Position numbers and translations under genes: made by a program. A stretch of 51,272 bases of DNA. Origin: Deltaproteobacteria bacterium (GTDB lineage: Bacteria; Myxococcota_A; UBA9160; UBA4427). Positions 43,213 through 51,272 of this stretch are shown here, piece by piece. Location of the stretch: assembly GCA_019310385.1 (NCBI GenBank), contig JAFDEK010000019.1:1-51272 (forward strand), in the 5' to 3' direction. A model generated the notes under the pieces. The model was given only the letters and a program-made list of their open reading frames with translations. It ran no database searches and was not told the origin of the DNA. The stretch's first letter is position 1. Each line of letters opens with the position of its first letter.

Positions 43213-43989
43213 TCAGCGCGACCGCAACCGTCCGGAGCGCCCTGATCGAGCACCCCGCTTTGGGCGCGATCCGAGCGAGACTCCTAACAGCCCGCATAAT
43301 ACCAGAAATCCACTGGCGGGTTCCGGAACCGCCTGAAATCGCTGCCTGAGCAGGTCGATTCGTGCGAAGTCGCCCCCGGAGGTATCTCCCGGCGTGTAGT
43401 TGACGATGATGTTCTTGACGATGTCGAGCTCGTTCCGGGGCGCTGCGAGCGATTCGATCGTCGCCGGATCCGAGAAGGACGGGCTGTGGAAGACCGTAGC
43501 CGTAACTGAGGCTTCCTGAGCGAGAGTCTCGAAGACATGCACGAAATAGCCGCCGGTCGTGTCAGCCGTGAGCTGGCCTGTGGCGTCGGTCAGGAAGTTC
43601 CCCACGCTGCCGATCTGCTCGCTCGAGGACACGGTGAACTCGAGCTTGATGTCGAAGAGCGAGGGGTAGTGGGCCGTCAGTCCGTCTCCCGGCGGGTCGA
43701 GAGGGGACATGTCGAAGCCCAGACCATCCACATCCGAGGACATCTCGATGACCACCTGACTCAAATCGACGTCACCGCTCCCCTCCACCTTGGTCCAGTC
43801 GATGCTGATGGTGCCGATGGACGTGGTCATACCTTGCAGCGTATCCAAGGGGATAGGTGCTGCACTTGCACTAGGGGCCAACAGCCAGAGAAGCGCCAGG
43901 CGAGTGTTCGTGCAACACGGGGACCGATGAAGCCGGGCCGAAAATTCGAGCCTTCCTGGGTTTCTCGGAGTCTGGCTGACACCAGACAA
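43213..43989 (-). CDS. PEP-CTERM sorting-signal protein (B), start unclear
   Basis: Up to 258 residues. The signal peptide (RLALLWLLAPSASA) ends at about residue 44 and is preceded by 28 residues rich in Arg/Pro that look unlike a normal leader. The exported domain resembles protein A (spacing of LDIVKNIIVN and a Gln-Arg-Phe near the end) and finishes with VPEPASGFLVLCGLLG and a basic tail. The only in-frame start I find is TTG 43989, which lies in the U tract of a terminator-like hairpin and has no ribosome-binding site. The start may be non-standard, or a frameshift may separate it from a true upstream start. No exosortase is in the window. Confidence 0.78.
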   Translation of the reverse strand: MSGVSQTPRNPGRLEFSARLHRSPCCTNTRLALLWLLAPSASAAPIPLDTLQGMTTSIGTISIDWTKVEGSGDVDLSQVVIEMSSDVDGLGFDMSPLDPPGDGLTAHYPSLFDIKLEFTVSSSEQIGSVGNFLTDATGQLTADTTGGYFVHVFETLAQEASVTATVFHSPSFSDPATIESLAAPRNELDIVKNIIVNYTPGDTSGGDFARIDLLRQRFQAVPEPASGFLVLCGLLGVSLGSRPKRGARSGRSGRLRSR

Positions 43990-44028
43990 AAAAAAGGGAA
44001 GGCGGCCGCGGACAGCGGTCCCCTTCCC
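43988..44028 (-). terminator. Terminator-like hairpin with U8 at the start of PEP-CTERM gene B
   Basis: On the minus strand GGGAAGG (44028-44022) pairs with CCTTCCC (44002-43996), with a GC-rich inner helix (CCGC/GCGG), followed by eight U (43995-43988). It has the form of an intrinsic terminator and lies immediately before and across the only start codon of gene B. Confidence 0.6.
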
Positions 44029-44040
44029 TAGATCAGTATT

Positions 44041-44049
44041 TGTATAGCA
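44041..44049 (-). promoter_or_regulatory. Possible extended -10 promoter element for PEP-CTERM gene B
   Basis: Minus-strand TGCTATACA is an extended -10; the -35 is weak. Transcription would start near 44034, so the hairpin at 44028-43996 would be at the very 5' end of the RNA. Confidence 0.3.
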
Positions 44050-44363
44050 AGTTCCGTTCCTCTTTTACCACTCTTCAAATACAGCTACTTACGCAATCGC
44101 GTGCAGACCGCAGAGCCATTTTCCTTCCCATATGTGGAAAACCTCTTCCATTCTCAACCCCAAGCAGGGGGAGGTGGGAATTTGCCACAGTTGCGCAATG
44201 CCGACGCGGCGCCTCTACTGCCGTTGCCGCGATCGCCGGCGGCCGACGGCCGTCCCAAGTGAGCGGCCGTGGCGCCTGCGAGCCGCTCTCGGCTTTCTTG
44301 ACACCTGCCGCCATGGGATTCGGAAAGCTGGCCTGAGGCCGGCGTCTCGGGGTATTGCCAACC
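44050..44363. other. AT-richer intergenic region between PEP-CTERM B and the SGNH-TPR gene
   Basis: This is the longest stretch without a gene. It is divergently flanked. The first 150 bp are notably AT-rich for this window; TTTTCC (44119-44124) and GGAAAA (44136-44141) form an inverted repeat with an 11-base loop that could bind a regulator. I found no acceptable sigma-54 -24/-12 pair, tRNA or small ORF. Confidence 0.5.
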
Positions 44364-45908
44364 ATGGGATCGCTCCGCAAGTTCCTCTTCGCCTCTCTGC
44401 CGACCCTGCTGCTCTTCGGTGTCTTCGCGCTCGGTTTCCTGGGCGAGCCGGAGAACGACCCGTGGATCAATGCGAGCCCGTTGTGGGGGCCCGGCGACCC
44501 CTTCTACTCCGTGGATCCCAGGCGGGCCAATCACCTGTCGCACCCAGTCCTGATCTGGCGTGGCCGGCCCGGATACGTGGGCGAGTATCTCTACCCCGAG
44601 GCGGGGGTCCTGAATCGCTTCGGGAACAATGAGTGGGGATTTCGAGACGACGAGGTCGCCGATCCGAAGCCCGACTCGGTGGTGCGCGTCCTGAACGTGG
44701 GCGACTCGGCCACCTGGGGGCTCAATCTCCCGGGCCGGGGGGCGAGCTACTCCGACCAGCTCGAAGCGATGCTGGCGCGCCGTGCCTCGGCCGGGGTGCG
44801 GTACGACGTCGTGAACGGCGGCGTCGTCGGCTACAGCAGCCTGCAGGGCGTGCAACTCCTGCGCAGCTGGCTGGGGGATCTGGATCCCGACGTCGTCACG
44901 GTCTATCTCGGGAACAACGACTCGTCCCCCGGATCCGTGAAGGATGCCGAACGTGTCGCGGCCACGGCCGGACCCCTTCACGGTGCGCTGCAGCGCAACC
45001 GTTTCTATCTCTTGCTCCAGAAAGGGCTCTTGCACCTGCGCGCCGGCCGCCTCGAGAAGCAGCGCGCGGTCCTGCAGCAGCGGCAGGCCAAGAAGGAAGC
45101 CTACGACAGCCCCGAGGGCTTCTATCGGCTGGCGGCGAGGGTCACACCGGATCAGTACGAGGAGAACCTGCGCGAGATGGTTCGACTCGTGCGGGATGCC
45201 GGGGCGCGGCCCATTCTGATCGAGGTTCCCATGAATCTCGTCTGGCCGCTTCGCGTGCGCCCCTTCCCGAGCGATCAGCTCGTTGAGCTCAATTGGTGGG
45301 GCGCGACCAAGATCGAGCTCGGGTATCTGGAGCGCGTTCGCGCGGGCAAGCCGGTGTGCGGTCGATCACTTGCGGGCCACCCCTACCTCTGCCTCATCGA
45401 GCCCTCGGATCTCGTCTCGAAGGGCGTCGTGGACGCCGTGGAGCTCGCCCGCCGTGCCGCCGACCCCTCGCTGACCGAACGGGAGCGGCTGCGTTCCGCT
45501 CACAACGGCGCCCTGCGTGAGCTGGTGGAAGGCAATCCCGCTCGCGCCCTTCGGCGCTTCGAGGCTGTCATGGCCGGCGCCGAGGACTGCGACTGCCTGC
45601 GGCCCAGGCAGCGCGCGTGGGTGCTGTACAACCTGGGAATCGCGCGGCTGGTGCTGGGCGAGGAAGATGCGGCCTTCGATGCCCTGGGCCGGGCGCGAGC
45701 CACCTGGCCCTTTGCGATCAGTCCCGACTACACGGAGCGATTCCATCGCGTCGTCGAGGAGCTCGGCGTCGAGTGGGTCGACCTTCCGAAGCTCTTCGCG
45801 GAGGCGGACCCCCGCTTTCGCGGCTCCGCGCTGATTCACGACTGGGTGCATCCCAACCCTCGCGGCAACGCGATCATCGCCCGCGCCCTGGCGGATAAGC
45901 TGCGCTAG
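44364..45908 (+). CDS. SGNH hydrolase-like protein with C-terminal TPR-like repeat
   Basis: About 514 residues from ATG 44364. A membrane anchor (LFASLPTLLLFGVFALGF) is followed by FGNNEWGFRD and the nucleophile block LNVGDSATWGLNL, VVNGGVVGYSSLQG (block II), VYLGNNDSS (block III) and, at the very end, HDWVHPNPRGNAII (Asp-His pair). Between block III and the last block lies a helical insert that includes a TPR-like tandem (ARALRRFEAVMAGA ... YNLGIARLVLGEEDAAFDAL). It would act on periplasmic or surface glycans or lipids. It converges on the second SGNH gene. Confidence 0.83.
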   Translation: MGSLRKFLFASLPTLLLFGVFALGFLGEPENDPWINASPLWGPGDPFYSVDPRRANHLSHPVLIWRGRPGYVGEYLYPEAGVLNRFGNNEWGFRDDEVADPKPDSVVRVLNVGDSATWGLNLPGRGASYSDQLEAMLARRASAGVRYDVVNGGVVGYSSLQGVQLLRSWLGDLDPDVVTVYLGNNDSSPGSVKDAERVAATAGPLHGALQRNRFYLLLQKGLLHLRAGRLEKQRAVLQQRQAKKEAYDSPEGFYRLAARVTPDQYEENLREMVRLVRDAGARPILIEVPMNLVWPLRVRPFPSDQLVELNWWGATKIELGYLERVRAGKPVCGRSLAGHPYLCLIEPSDLVSKGVVDAVELARRAADPSLTERERLRSAHNGALRELVEGNPARALRRFEAVMAGAEDCDCLRPRQRAWVLYNLGIARLVLGEEDAAFDALGRARATWPFAISPDYTERFHRVVEELGVEWVDLPKLFAEADPRFRGSALIHDWVHPNPRGNAIIARALADKLR

Positions 45909-45953
45909 GCGGGCCAACGTGCGAGCCAGGCGGGCTTCCCGCCGCCGCGGAAG

Positions 45954-46994
45954 CTAGTCGCCGGCTTCCGGGGCCAGGGGCGCTGCGGGAAGGGGATTGG
46001 GGTCGTGGGCGACGAGCCGCGCGACGAGGGGATGAATGGCGTCGGCCGCGATCGCGTGTCCGCGTTCGTTGGGGTGCTGATCGAAGCTCGAGAGCCAGAG
46101 CTCCGAGGCCTCGTGGCCAGTGTACGCCGGCAGCAGGGAGAGGGTCTGGATGTCGTTCGAGCGCGCGAAGTCCGCAATCACGTCGACGACGTTCCGCAGG
46201 GGATAGTCAGGGCCCAGGTCGAAGAGCACGGGGAAGATCACCATCACGAACTTCGCGCCATGCTCCTCGGCCCGGTCGCGCATGGCGAGCACGTTGGACT
46301 GGGCGCGCTTCCATTCCTGCGTCCGCGCCGGGGGGCCGAAGTAGCCGTCCGCCATGGTCGAGAGGTACTCCTTGCCGACCTCGCGGATCAGCGGACGCAC
46401 GAAGAGCTGGCGATAGAGATAGGAGTGCTGGAAGAGGAAGCTGGATCCGTGGAGCTCCCGCAGGCGCTCCTTCATCTTGCGGACCGCCGTCGTGCTCCCC
46501 GCGCCGATCTGGCCGTCCCTCAGGAAGAAGACCACGACCACCAGATGCGGCTGGAAGAGCTCCTGGGCCGCTTCGTGCAGCCCCTTCCAGGAGCCCGTGA
46601 GGCTGCCGGGAATTCCGCCGTTGAACGCGATGTGCTCGCGGAAGCCCTCGTTGGGCGGGCCTTCGTTCAACCGGGTCACGATCCGTGAGACGAAGGTCTG
46701 GGATTCGTCGACGCCCACGCCATAGGTAAAGGAATCGCCGAGGAAGAGGATGCGATAGGCGTCCTCGGGAGCGGGGGCTTCCATCCCGGCCCGCAGGTAC
46801 TCGACGGCGGCGCCGACCCGGCGCTTCATGAACGGCGGCCACGACGACTCACCGTCTTCGAGATACCAGGGAGCGGGGAGGAGGAGGCGTGCTCCGATCT
46901 CCGCGAGGCCGAGGGAGAGGAGACACGAGATCGCCACGGCGACCACGAGACCGAGCCTGAAGGCTCTCTGCTTTCTATGCCGGCCCGTCTCCAT
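45954..46994 (-). CDS. SGNH/GDSL hydrolase-like membrane-anchored protein
   Basis: 346 residues from ATG 46994, with AGGATGG a few bases upstream; the longer frame runs back through the glycerophosphodiesterase gene. One N-terminal membrane segment (LGLVVAVAISCLLSLGLAEIG) precedes the hydrolase domain: FLGDSFTYGVGVDE (nucleophile), FNGGIPGSLTGS, and the C-terminal FDQHPNERGHAIAADA with Asp-x-His. The expected Asn of block III is not obvious; the segment is VVVFFLRDGQIGAG. It begins 11 bp after the glycerophosphodiesterase stop, so it is co-transcribed with it. Confidence 0.83.
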   Translation of the reverse strand: METGRHRKQRAFRLGLVVAVAISCLLSLGLAEIGARLLLPAPWYLEDGESSWPPFMKRRVGAAVEYLRAGMEAPAPEDAYRILFLGDSFTYGVGVDESQTFVSRIVTRLNEGPPNEGFREHIAFNGGIPGSLTGSWKGLHEAAQELFQPHLVVVVFFLRDGQIGAGSTTAVRKMKERLRELHGSSFLFQHSYLYRQLFVRPLIREVGKEYLSTMADGYFGPPARTQEWKRAQSNVLAMRDRAEEHGAKFVMVIFPVLFDLGPDYPLRNVVDVIADFARSNDIQTLSLLPAYTGHEASELWLSSFDQHPNERGHAIAADAIHPLVARLVAHDPNPLPAAPLAPEAGD

Positions 46995-47005
46995 GGAGGC
47001 CCATC

Positions 47006-48304
47006 CTACTCCAGGCCCATGCAGCTCGCGTAGTAGGTGGCGGTGGCCGGCCAGTCCGAGAAGATGGCCCGGATCCCCACGTCCTTCGCAAGCACGTCGA
47101 GGAGCTCGAGCATATCGCCGTCGCGGTCGACGGCCTCGCGGACGCTCTGGTAGTACCAGCCATCGCCGTCCGCCACGGGGCCGTAACGCTCGAGGCTCCA
47201 GGCGATGATGTCGAGGCCCGCGCGCCGGGCCAGCGCGGCGTAACGGGAGGGCACGATCTCGTTGCGATGGTCCAGGTCGACGAGCGCCCACAGGGGGGGC
47301 GCGACGATACGCACGCCCTGGTCCCTGAGCTCCTGCATGTTCGCGAGGGTCGGCCTGAAGCTGGCGTCGCGAAAGACCCGGTCATCGAGGAGGACCGCTT
47401 GCTCGCCGAAGCGTGGAGCCTCCTCGATCCAGTAGAGCAGATCGGCCAGGAAGAAGGACTGGGCCCACACCCTCCCCGGATCGATGCCCGCCTCCTCGTA
47501 CTCGTCGATGAGGTGTTGGGCGTAGCGTTCTTGGGTGTAGGGCTCCCGGGCGTAGGACTCCCGGGTGTAGTCGCCCCGGAAGGGCATCTCCACCTCGGGC
47601 TGCTTGAGCTCGGGTGCGAATCCCACACCCAGACTGGAGAAGAGCTCGATGCTCTCCGCGTGGCTGAGCAGGGTTCCGCAGCTCGCGTAGAGGTCCGTGC
47701 GCCAGCGGGGCGTCCCCTTCATGTACTCCTCGACGCTGGTCGCGTCGGGGTCGAAGGCGTCCATCTTCCCGCACAGGGTCTTGAACTCGGCGAGCGTGAT
47801 GTCGCTGGCGCAGCAGCGTGCGGAGGCGGGCCTGTGGCGCTGCGGGTCAGCGGGGCTGAAGGGCTCGCTGCAGCGCGCCGCCAGCTCGGGGATCGCCAGA
47901 ATGTTGGTGGTGGCGTGGAGATCGCACTGTGCGTGGCGACACACGAGCTGCTGGTCCCTGGTGAAGGTGACGTCGCACTCGAGGATGCCGGCGCCCATGC
48001 GAGCCGCGGCGAGATAGGACTCCCGGGTGTGCTCGGGGAACTGCAGGGGCGCGCCGCGGTGGCCGATCACGAACTCACTGCTGCGGAAGGGACCCTCCGA
48101 ACAGGCCTGCAGGGCCGACTTGAGCTCGCTCTCCTCCATGGACTCGACGAGATAGAAGGGGCGCGGGCCGAGCTGGACTTGCATCTTGCTCCCGTGGGCC
48201 CGCGCGGAACCGGTCGTGTCGGTGCGGCTCCCGGGTTCACCGCATCCGCCGGCCGCGAGGGTGAGGGCCGTGGCGACGCCGAGATAAAGTTGCCTCACGT
48301 TCAT
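47006..48304 (-). CDS. Glycerophosphodiester phosphodiesterase lipoprotein
   Basis: 432 residues from ATG with AGGAG six bases upstream. A lipoprotein signal ([18 protein letters not shown]) anchors it to a membrane. The GDPD barrel starts [19 protein letters not shown], with metal-binding Glu and Asp in [19 protein letters not shown] and a catalytic His nearby; later [19 protein letters not shown] and IAWSLERYG are barrel strands. An extra segment of about 60 residues with several Cys (CDLHATTN to CCASDITL) is inserted. A tandem YxREx repeat occurs at about 246-264. It cleaves glycerophosphodiesters to glycerol-3-phosphate and an alcohol. It lies 18 bp after the spermidine-synthase-like gene. 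Confidence 0.9.
   Translation of the reverse strand: MNVRQLYLGVATALTLAAGGCGEPGSRTDTTGSARAHGSKMQVQLGPRPFYLVESMEESELKSALQACSEGPFRSSEFVIGHRGAPLQFPEHTRESYLAAARMGAGILECDVTFTRDQQLVCRHAQCDLHATTNILAIPELAARCSEPFSPADPQRHRPASARCCASDITLAEFKTLCGKMDAFDPDATSVEEYMKGTPRWRTDLYASCGTLLSHAESIELFSSLGVGFAPELKQPEVEMPFRGDYTRESYAREPYTQERYAQHLIDEYEEAGIDPGRVWAQSFFLADLLYWIEEAPRFGEQAVLLDDRVFRDASFRPTLANMQELRDQGVRIVAPPLWALVDLDHRNEIVPSRYAALARRAGLDIIAWSLERYGPVADGDGWYYQSVREAVDRDGDMLELLDVLAKDVGIRAIFSDWPATATYYASCMGLE
47510..47569. repeat. 15-bp in-frame repeat in the glycerophosphodiesterase gene
   Basis: Tyr codons fall at 15-bp spacing (47522, 47537, 47552, 47567) and the coding strand reads [20 protein letters not shown]. 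The repeat falls in a loop of the barrel enzyme. Confidence 0.8.
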
Positions 48305-48322
48305 CTGCTGCTCCTGGCCAGG

Positions 48323-50755
48323 TCAGTCGATGGGTCGGACTTCCGGGAATCTTCGGGGCAGCAGGGGAACCGACCTGAGGGTGAAGCACGCCAGCAGGTA
48401 GGTGCCCAGGGCGATCAGGAGCAATATGCGAAACCCGAAGGACATGGCGAGAATCGTCGCGAGCATCGACGCGATCACGGAGAAGACGCCGTTCACCGCC
48501 CAGCACCAGGCGACGTACTCGGTGCGCATCTCGCCCAGTCGGGCCACCGTATCGAGGCCCAGGGGCATGAAGGCGCCGAGGCACAGGCCCAGTGGTGCCA
48601 GGGCCAGCACCGTGAGGCCGATGCGCACCGGCAGCGGCGATCCGATCATGCGGCTCACCAGCGCGTCGAGGCCGAACTGGTAGAAGAGCGTCATCCCAAC
48701 GAGACCCGCGAGCAGCAGGAGCAGAGCCCGGTCCCGCCGCTCCCGGTAGTGCTCGCTCGCCAGACTCCCGACCCCCGAGAAGAGGAGCAGCGCGAACAAA
48801 GTCACGGTGAGGGTGTAGCTCGGGTAGCCCAGGAAGAGGGTGAGCTTCTGGATCAGACAGATCTCGTAGAACATGAAGCCGAGGCCCAGCAGGGCGAAGT
48901 AGGCGGCAGTCGCCCCCTTGCGGGGGAGCCGGTCCCAACGCTCTCGGACGGCCCAGAAGGTGAAGAGCAGGACCGATCCCCCGAAACCGGTGGACACGGC
49001 CAGCATCAGCAGGAGTGCCCGCTCGCCTTTTCCGTCCTCGGGTCCGATGGATTCGCGGAGCGCCGGGTTCCCGCCGGCGATCAGATCCCAGAAGCGGGCG
49101 AAGTGCCAGAAGAAGGGGGCGTTGTCGGTCACGGGCCGGATCTCGTAGGCGTAGGACTCGAAGATCGACTCGAGCCGGTCGGCCCCTGCGTTGATCACGG
49201 CGTTGGGAATCGCCCTGTCGCCTTGCACGCCCCAGGCATGCCGCACACGGGTTCGCGGGACTTTGTTCGCGACCTCGACGAAGGCGTCGACCTGGTCCTT
49301 GCTGAAGGGGGTCGCCTTGATGAGGAAGGTGGAGACCTCGATGGGGAAATCGACGGTGGTGGCGAGCAGGACGTGACGGGCGAAGTCCGCGATTCCCAGC
49401 TCCTCGAAGGCGCTGCGGGCGGTGGCGAGATAGCGCGAGGTGCGGTTGGGCTTCCTGCTGTAGTCCACCTCCCCGAACTGCATGCACAGCACTCCGCCCG
49501 GTCGCAGGTGCTGCAGTGCTTCGATCACCATCTCGCGGGTGTAGAGGTAGCTCTCGACGAGGACGAATCCCGATGCTTGGGATGCGCTCATCGTGGCGTA
49601 GCTGTCCGGAGCCACGAAGTAGATGATGTCGTACTTCGACGGGTCGCGGGCGAGGAAGGAGCGCCCCTCGTCGTTGATGAGTTCTACCCGCTCACGCTCC
49701 GCGATGTGCCCCGTATAGTCGGCGAAGTGCTCCCGCAGCAACGAAACGGTAACGGGGTTGAGCTCGACGCCCGTGATCTGCTCGGCGCCGTAGTGCAGGG
49801 AAGCCATGATCTCGTTACCACCCGCCGAGCCGATGATGAGGATGCGAGGGTCCTCACGCGTCACCGCGAAGGGGAATTCGCGACTCGAATTGGCATACAT
49901 CTCGGCGAGGGTCTCGTCACGTCCGTCGAACTCCCACAGCGCCGAGCCCCAGTCTCCGTCGTGAGCGAGGGCCATGAATCCATCGAGGAGCGGTGAACGA
50001 AGCACGTCGACGCGAAAGACCGGGCTCCATCCGCCGAAGACCGACTCGAAGCCCCACTCTTCTGTCTGCGTGGAGCCCATGGACTTGGCGGGATCGACGA
50101 CCGGATCGGGGAAGCGGTCCGCCAGGCCCGCGGCCAGCGCCAGGACGAGGGCGAGGGGGCCGCCCAGCCACGCCAGCATGCGTTGCTCCGACCAGGCCAG
50201 CCGCAGGCTCGCCAGCGCGAGCGCCATTGCGGAGGCCAGCACGCAGCCGGGCGGCGTGAGCAGGACCAGGAGCGGGATCACCGCCATGCACGCCGCGCTG
50301 GCCCCAGCGAGGTCGGCGGCGTAGAGCCGGGGTATGTTCTCGGGCCGGTTCGCGATCATGACTGCGATCGCGATACCGACGAAGAGGAAGTTCGAGAAGA
50401 GCACGGCGCACACTACCACCAGGCGTGCGGCCGTATCGAGGCTCGACGGGAGCTCGTAGGTGCTGAGCTCGATTCCGGCCACGACGAAGTAGCCCAGTGA
50501 AATGGTGACGGCTCCCAGGAGCAGGAGCGGCGGCAGCAGGCTCTCGGGAAGACTCGTGCGCAACCTTCCCCAGAGCGCGACGAAGATCCCGCCGGCCCCG
50601 GTACCGAGCAGCGCGAAGCCGAGCACGAGAAAGGTGAAGTAGGAGGAGATCTTGAAGGAGAAGATCCGCGTGTAGCTGATCTCGAGCAAGATGGCCGCAA
50701 AGGAGACCAGGAAGATCTCCAGGTACAACCTCCGTGCTTTTCCCTGGGCAGGCAC
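48323..50755 (-). CDS. Polytopic membrane protein with internal spermidine-synthase-like methyltransferase fold domain
   Basis: 810 residues from GTG. About seven hydrophobic helices (residues 10-210) precede a soluble domain (about 225-520) with the nucleotide/SAM-type motif ILIIGSAGGNEIMASLHYG and acidic loop GVELNPVTV, plus NDEGRSFLARDPSKYDIIYF, then another six to seven helices in the C-terminal third. This double-membrane, spermidine-synthase-like arrangement is known from uncharacterised proteins of many deltaproteobacteria and planctomycetes. The substrate is unknown; aminopropyl transfer or lipid modification are possibilities. It is followed on the same strand by the glycerophosphodiesterase and an SGNH hydrolase. 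Confidence 0.85.
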   Translation of the reverse strand: MPAQGKARRLYLEIFLVSFAAILLEISYTRIFSFKISSYFTFLVLGFALLGTGAGGIFVALWGRLRTSLPESLLPPLLLLGAVTISLGYFVVAGIELSTYELPSSLDTAARLVVVCAVLFSNFLFVGIAIAVMIANRPENIPRLYAADLAGASAACMAVIPLLVLLTPPGCVLASAMALALASLRLAWSEQRMLAWLGGPLALVLALAAGLADRFPDPVVDPAKSMGSTQTEEWGFESVFGGWSPVFRVDVLRSPLLDGFMALAHDGDWGSALWEFDGRDETLAEMYANSSREFPFAVTREDPRILIIGSAGGNEIMASLHYGAEQITGVELNPVTVSLLREHFADYTGHIAERERVELINDEGRSFLARDPSKYDIIYFVAPDSYATMSASQASGFVLVESYLYTREMVIEALQHLRPGGVLCMQFGEVDYSRKPNRTSRYLATARSAFEELGIADFARHVLLATTVDFPIEVSTFLIKATPFSKDQVDAFVEVANKVPRTRVRHAWGVQGDRAIPNAVINAGADRLESIFESYAYEIRPVTDNAPFFWHFARFWDLIAGGNPALRESIGPEDGKGERALLLMLAVSTGFGGSVLLFTFWAVRERWDRLPRKGATAAYFALLGLGFMFYEICLIQKLTLFLGYPSYTLTVTLFALLLFSGVGSLASEHYRERRDRALLLLLAGLVGMTLFYQFGLDALVSRMIGSPLPVRIGLTVLALAPLGLCLGAFMPLGLDTVARLGEMRTEYVAWCWAVNGVFSVIASMLATILAMSFGFRILLLIALGTYLLACFTLRSVPLLPRRFPEVRPID

Positions 50756-50824
50756 TGGCCGACTCTACGAGATTCCCTGTGAAATGGGAAGCGAGCTTCG
50801 GCCATGCTTCGGCGCACCACGCAA

Positions 50825-50858
50825 GAAGCCCCCCGTCACACTCGTGACGGGGGGCTTC
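50825..50858 (-). terminator. Intrinsic terminator downstream of groL
   Basis: A perfect 15-bp stem (50825-50839 with 50844-50858) with a 4-base loop, rich in GC, lies 28 bp after the groL stop. The U tract on the minus strand is short (TTCTTGCG), and the plus strand also has a T-rich stretch, so it may act in both directions. Confidence 0.8.
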
Positions 50859-50885
50859 GATCTTTCTCGAGGCTCGAACCCCGAC

Positions 50886-51272
50886 TTACATCATGCCGGG
50901 CATTCCGCCGGGCATGCCTCCGGGCATGCCGCCACCGCCCGCGTTCTCCTCGGGCTTGTCGGCGATCATGGCCTCGGTGGTGAGGAGCAGGCCCGAAACG
51001 CTGGCCGCGTTCTGCAGGGCCGTGCGGACCACCTTGGTCGGGTCGATGACACCGGCCTTGATGAGGTCCTCGTACTCCTCGGTTTGGGCATTGAAGCCGT
51101 TCGCACCCTTGAGGTTCTTCACCTTGTCGACCACGATGGAGCCTTCGATGCCGGCGTTGTCGGCGATGAAGCGCAGCGGCGCCTCGACCGCTTTGCGGAC
51201 GATGTTGATGCCCGCCAGCTGATCGCCCTCGGCCTCGACCTTCTCGAGAGCCTGCTGGGCGCGCAGCAGCGC
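50886..51272 (-). CDS. groL: Chaperonin GroEL, C-terminal part (5' truncated by the window)
   Basis: About 128 residues are visible. The frame reads to the window edge ([20 protein letters not shown]). The family C-terminus follows: [58 protein letters not shown], and the Gly/Met tail ending [11 protein letters not shown]. GroEL folds proteins with GroES and modulates HrcA in systems with CIRCE. Its promoter and any CIRCE lie beyond the window. Confidence 0.97.
   Translation of the reverse strand, partial: ALLRAQQALEKVEAEGDQLAGINIVRKAVEAPLRFIADNAGIEGSIVVDKVKNLKGANGFNAQTEEYEDLIKAGVIDPTKVVRTALQNAASVSGLLLTTEAMIADKPEENAGGGGMPGGMPGGMPGMM

Noticed and set aside
44050..44363. A possible sigma-54 promoter (CTGCACG...TTGC on the minus strand) expected for PEP-CTERM genes
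   Set aside because: The -24 GG is missing and the spacing is one base short.
47267..49996. A 909-codon open frame on the plus strand opposite the glycerophosphodiesterase and the spermidine-synthase-like gene
   Set aside because: It is antisense to two clear genes; long mirror frames are expected in GC-rich DNA and its translation has no recognisable domain.

Overview
The window is a 51 kb, strongly GC-rich piece of a bacterial chromosome with no rRNA, tRNA, CRISPR array or intact mobile element that I could see. It looks Gram-negative: there are lipoproteins, a candidate outer-membrane beta-barrel, two PEP-CTERM proteins, an LpoA-like protein, and a secreted Cys-rich/thrombospondin-3 type protein. 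Gene content (wax-ester synthase, acyl-CoA ligase/dehydrogenase, SCP-type thiolase, CheC chemotaxis, hrcA-grpE-dnaK-dnaJ) recalls uncultured Myxococcota/Deltaproteobacteria-like lineages. That placement is inference from gene style, not from a marker gene search.

Layout. 1-3.5 kb: the end of a secreted protein, a membrane-anchored Fe-S aldo/keto reductase and a small unknown gene. 3.7-9.2 kb (minus): thiolase, nitroreductase, TetR regulator and a two-module M16 peptidase. 9.3-22 kb (plus): hemW, hrcA, grpE, dnaK, dnaJ, an LpoA-like lipoprotein, lon and thiL, i.e. a protein-quality-control block. 22.1-29.4 kb (plus): a tightly packed run of MCP, cheW, cheY, cheA (in two frames joined at an A10 tract), cheC, larB, larC and an alpha/beta hydrolase. 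29.4-35.9 kb (minus): REC-PilZ protein, SGNH hydrolase, rhomboid protease, serB, beta-barrel and CDP-alcohol phosphatidyltransferase. 36-42.4 kb: lipid genes (acyl-CoA ligase, acyl-CoA dehydrogenase, wax-ester synthase/DGAT, KAS III). 42.4-50.8 kb: two related PEP-CTERM proteins, two SGNH hydrolases, a glycerophosphodiesterase and a large membrane protein with a spermidine-synthase-like domain. The window closes inside groL (minus), whose terminator is clear.

Most notable points. (1) cheA is split exactly at a ten-adenine tract, the only such A run I noticed in this GC-rich window; a -1 slip (or one extra A in the mRNA) would rebuild a full Hpt-kinase-CheW protein, while no slip yields a free Hpt protein. 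(2) hrcA runs 199 bp into grpE through a tract of ACN codons, and grpE has no convincing start. (3) Short perfect or near-perfect tandem duplications (12-20 bp units) sit at many gene borders, and 15-bp in-frame repeats occur in cheW and the glycerophosphodiesterase. (4) The only start codon I can find for one PEP-CTERM gene lies in the U tract of an intrinsic-terminator-like hairpin. (5) The chemosensory genes are physically coupled to nickel-pincer cofactor genes larB-larC.

Many starts are TTG or GTG with a good Shine-Dalgarno sequence; starts were moved from the longest frame wherever the upstream sequence favoured it.
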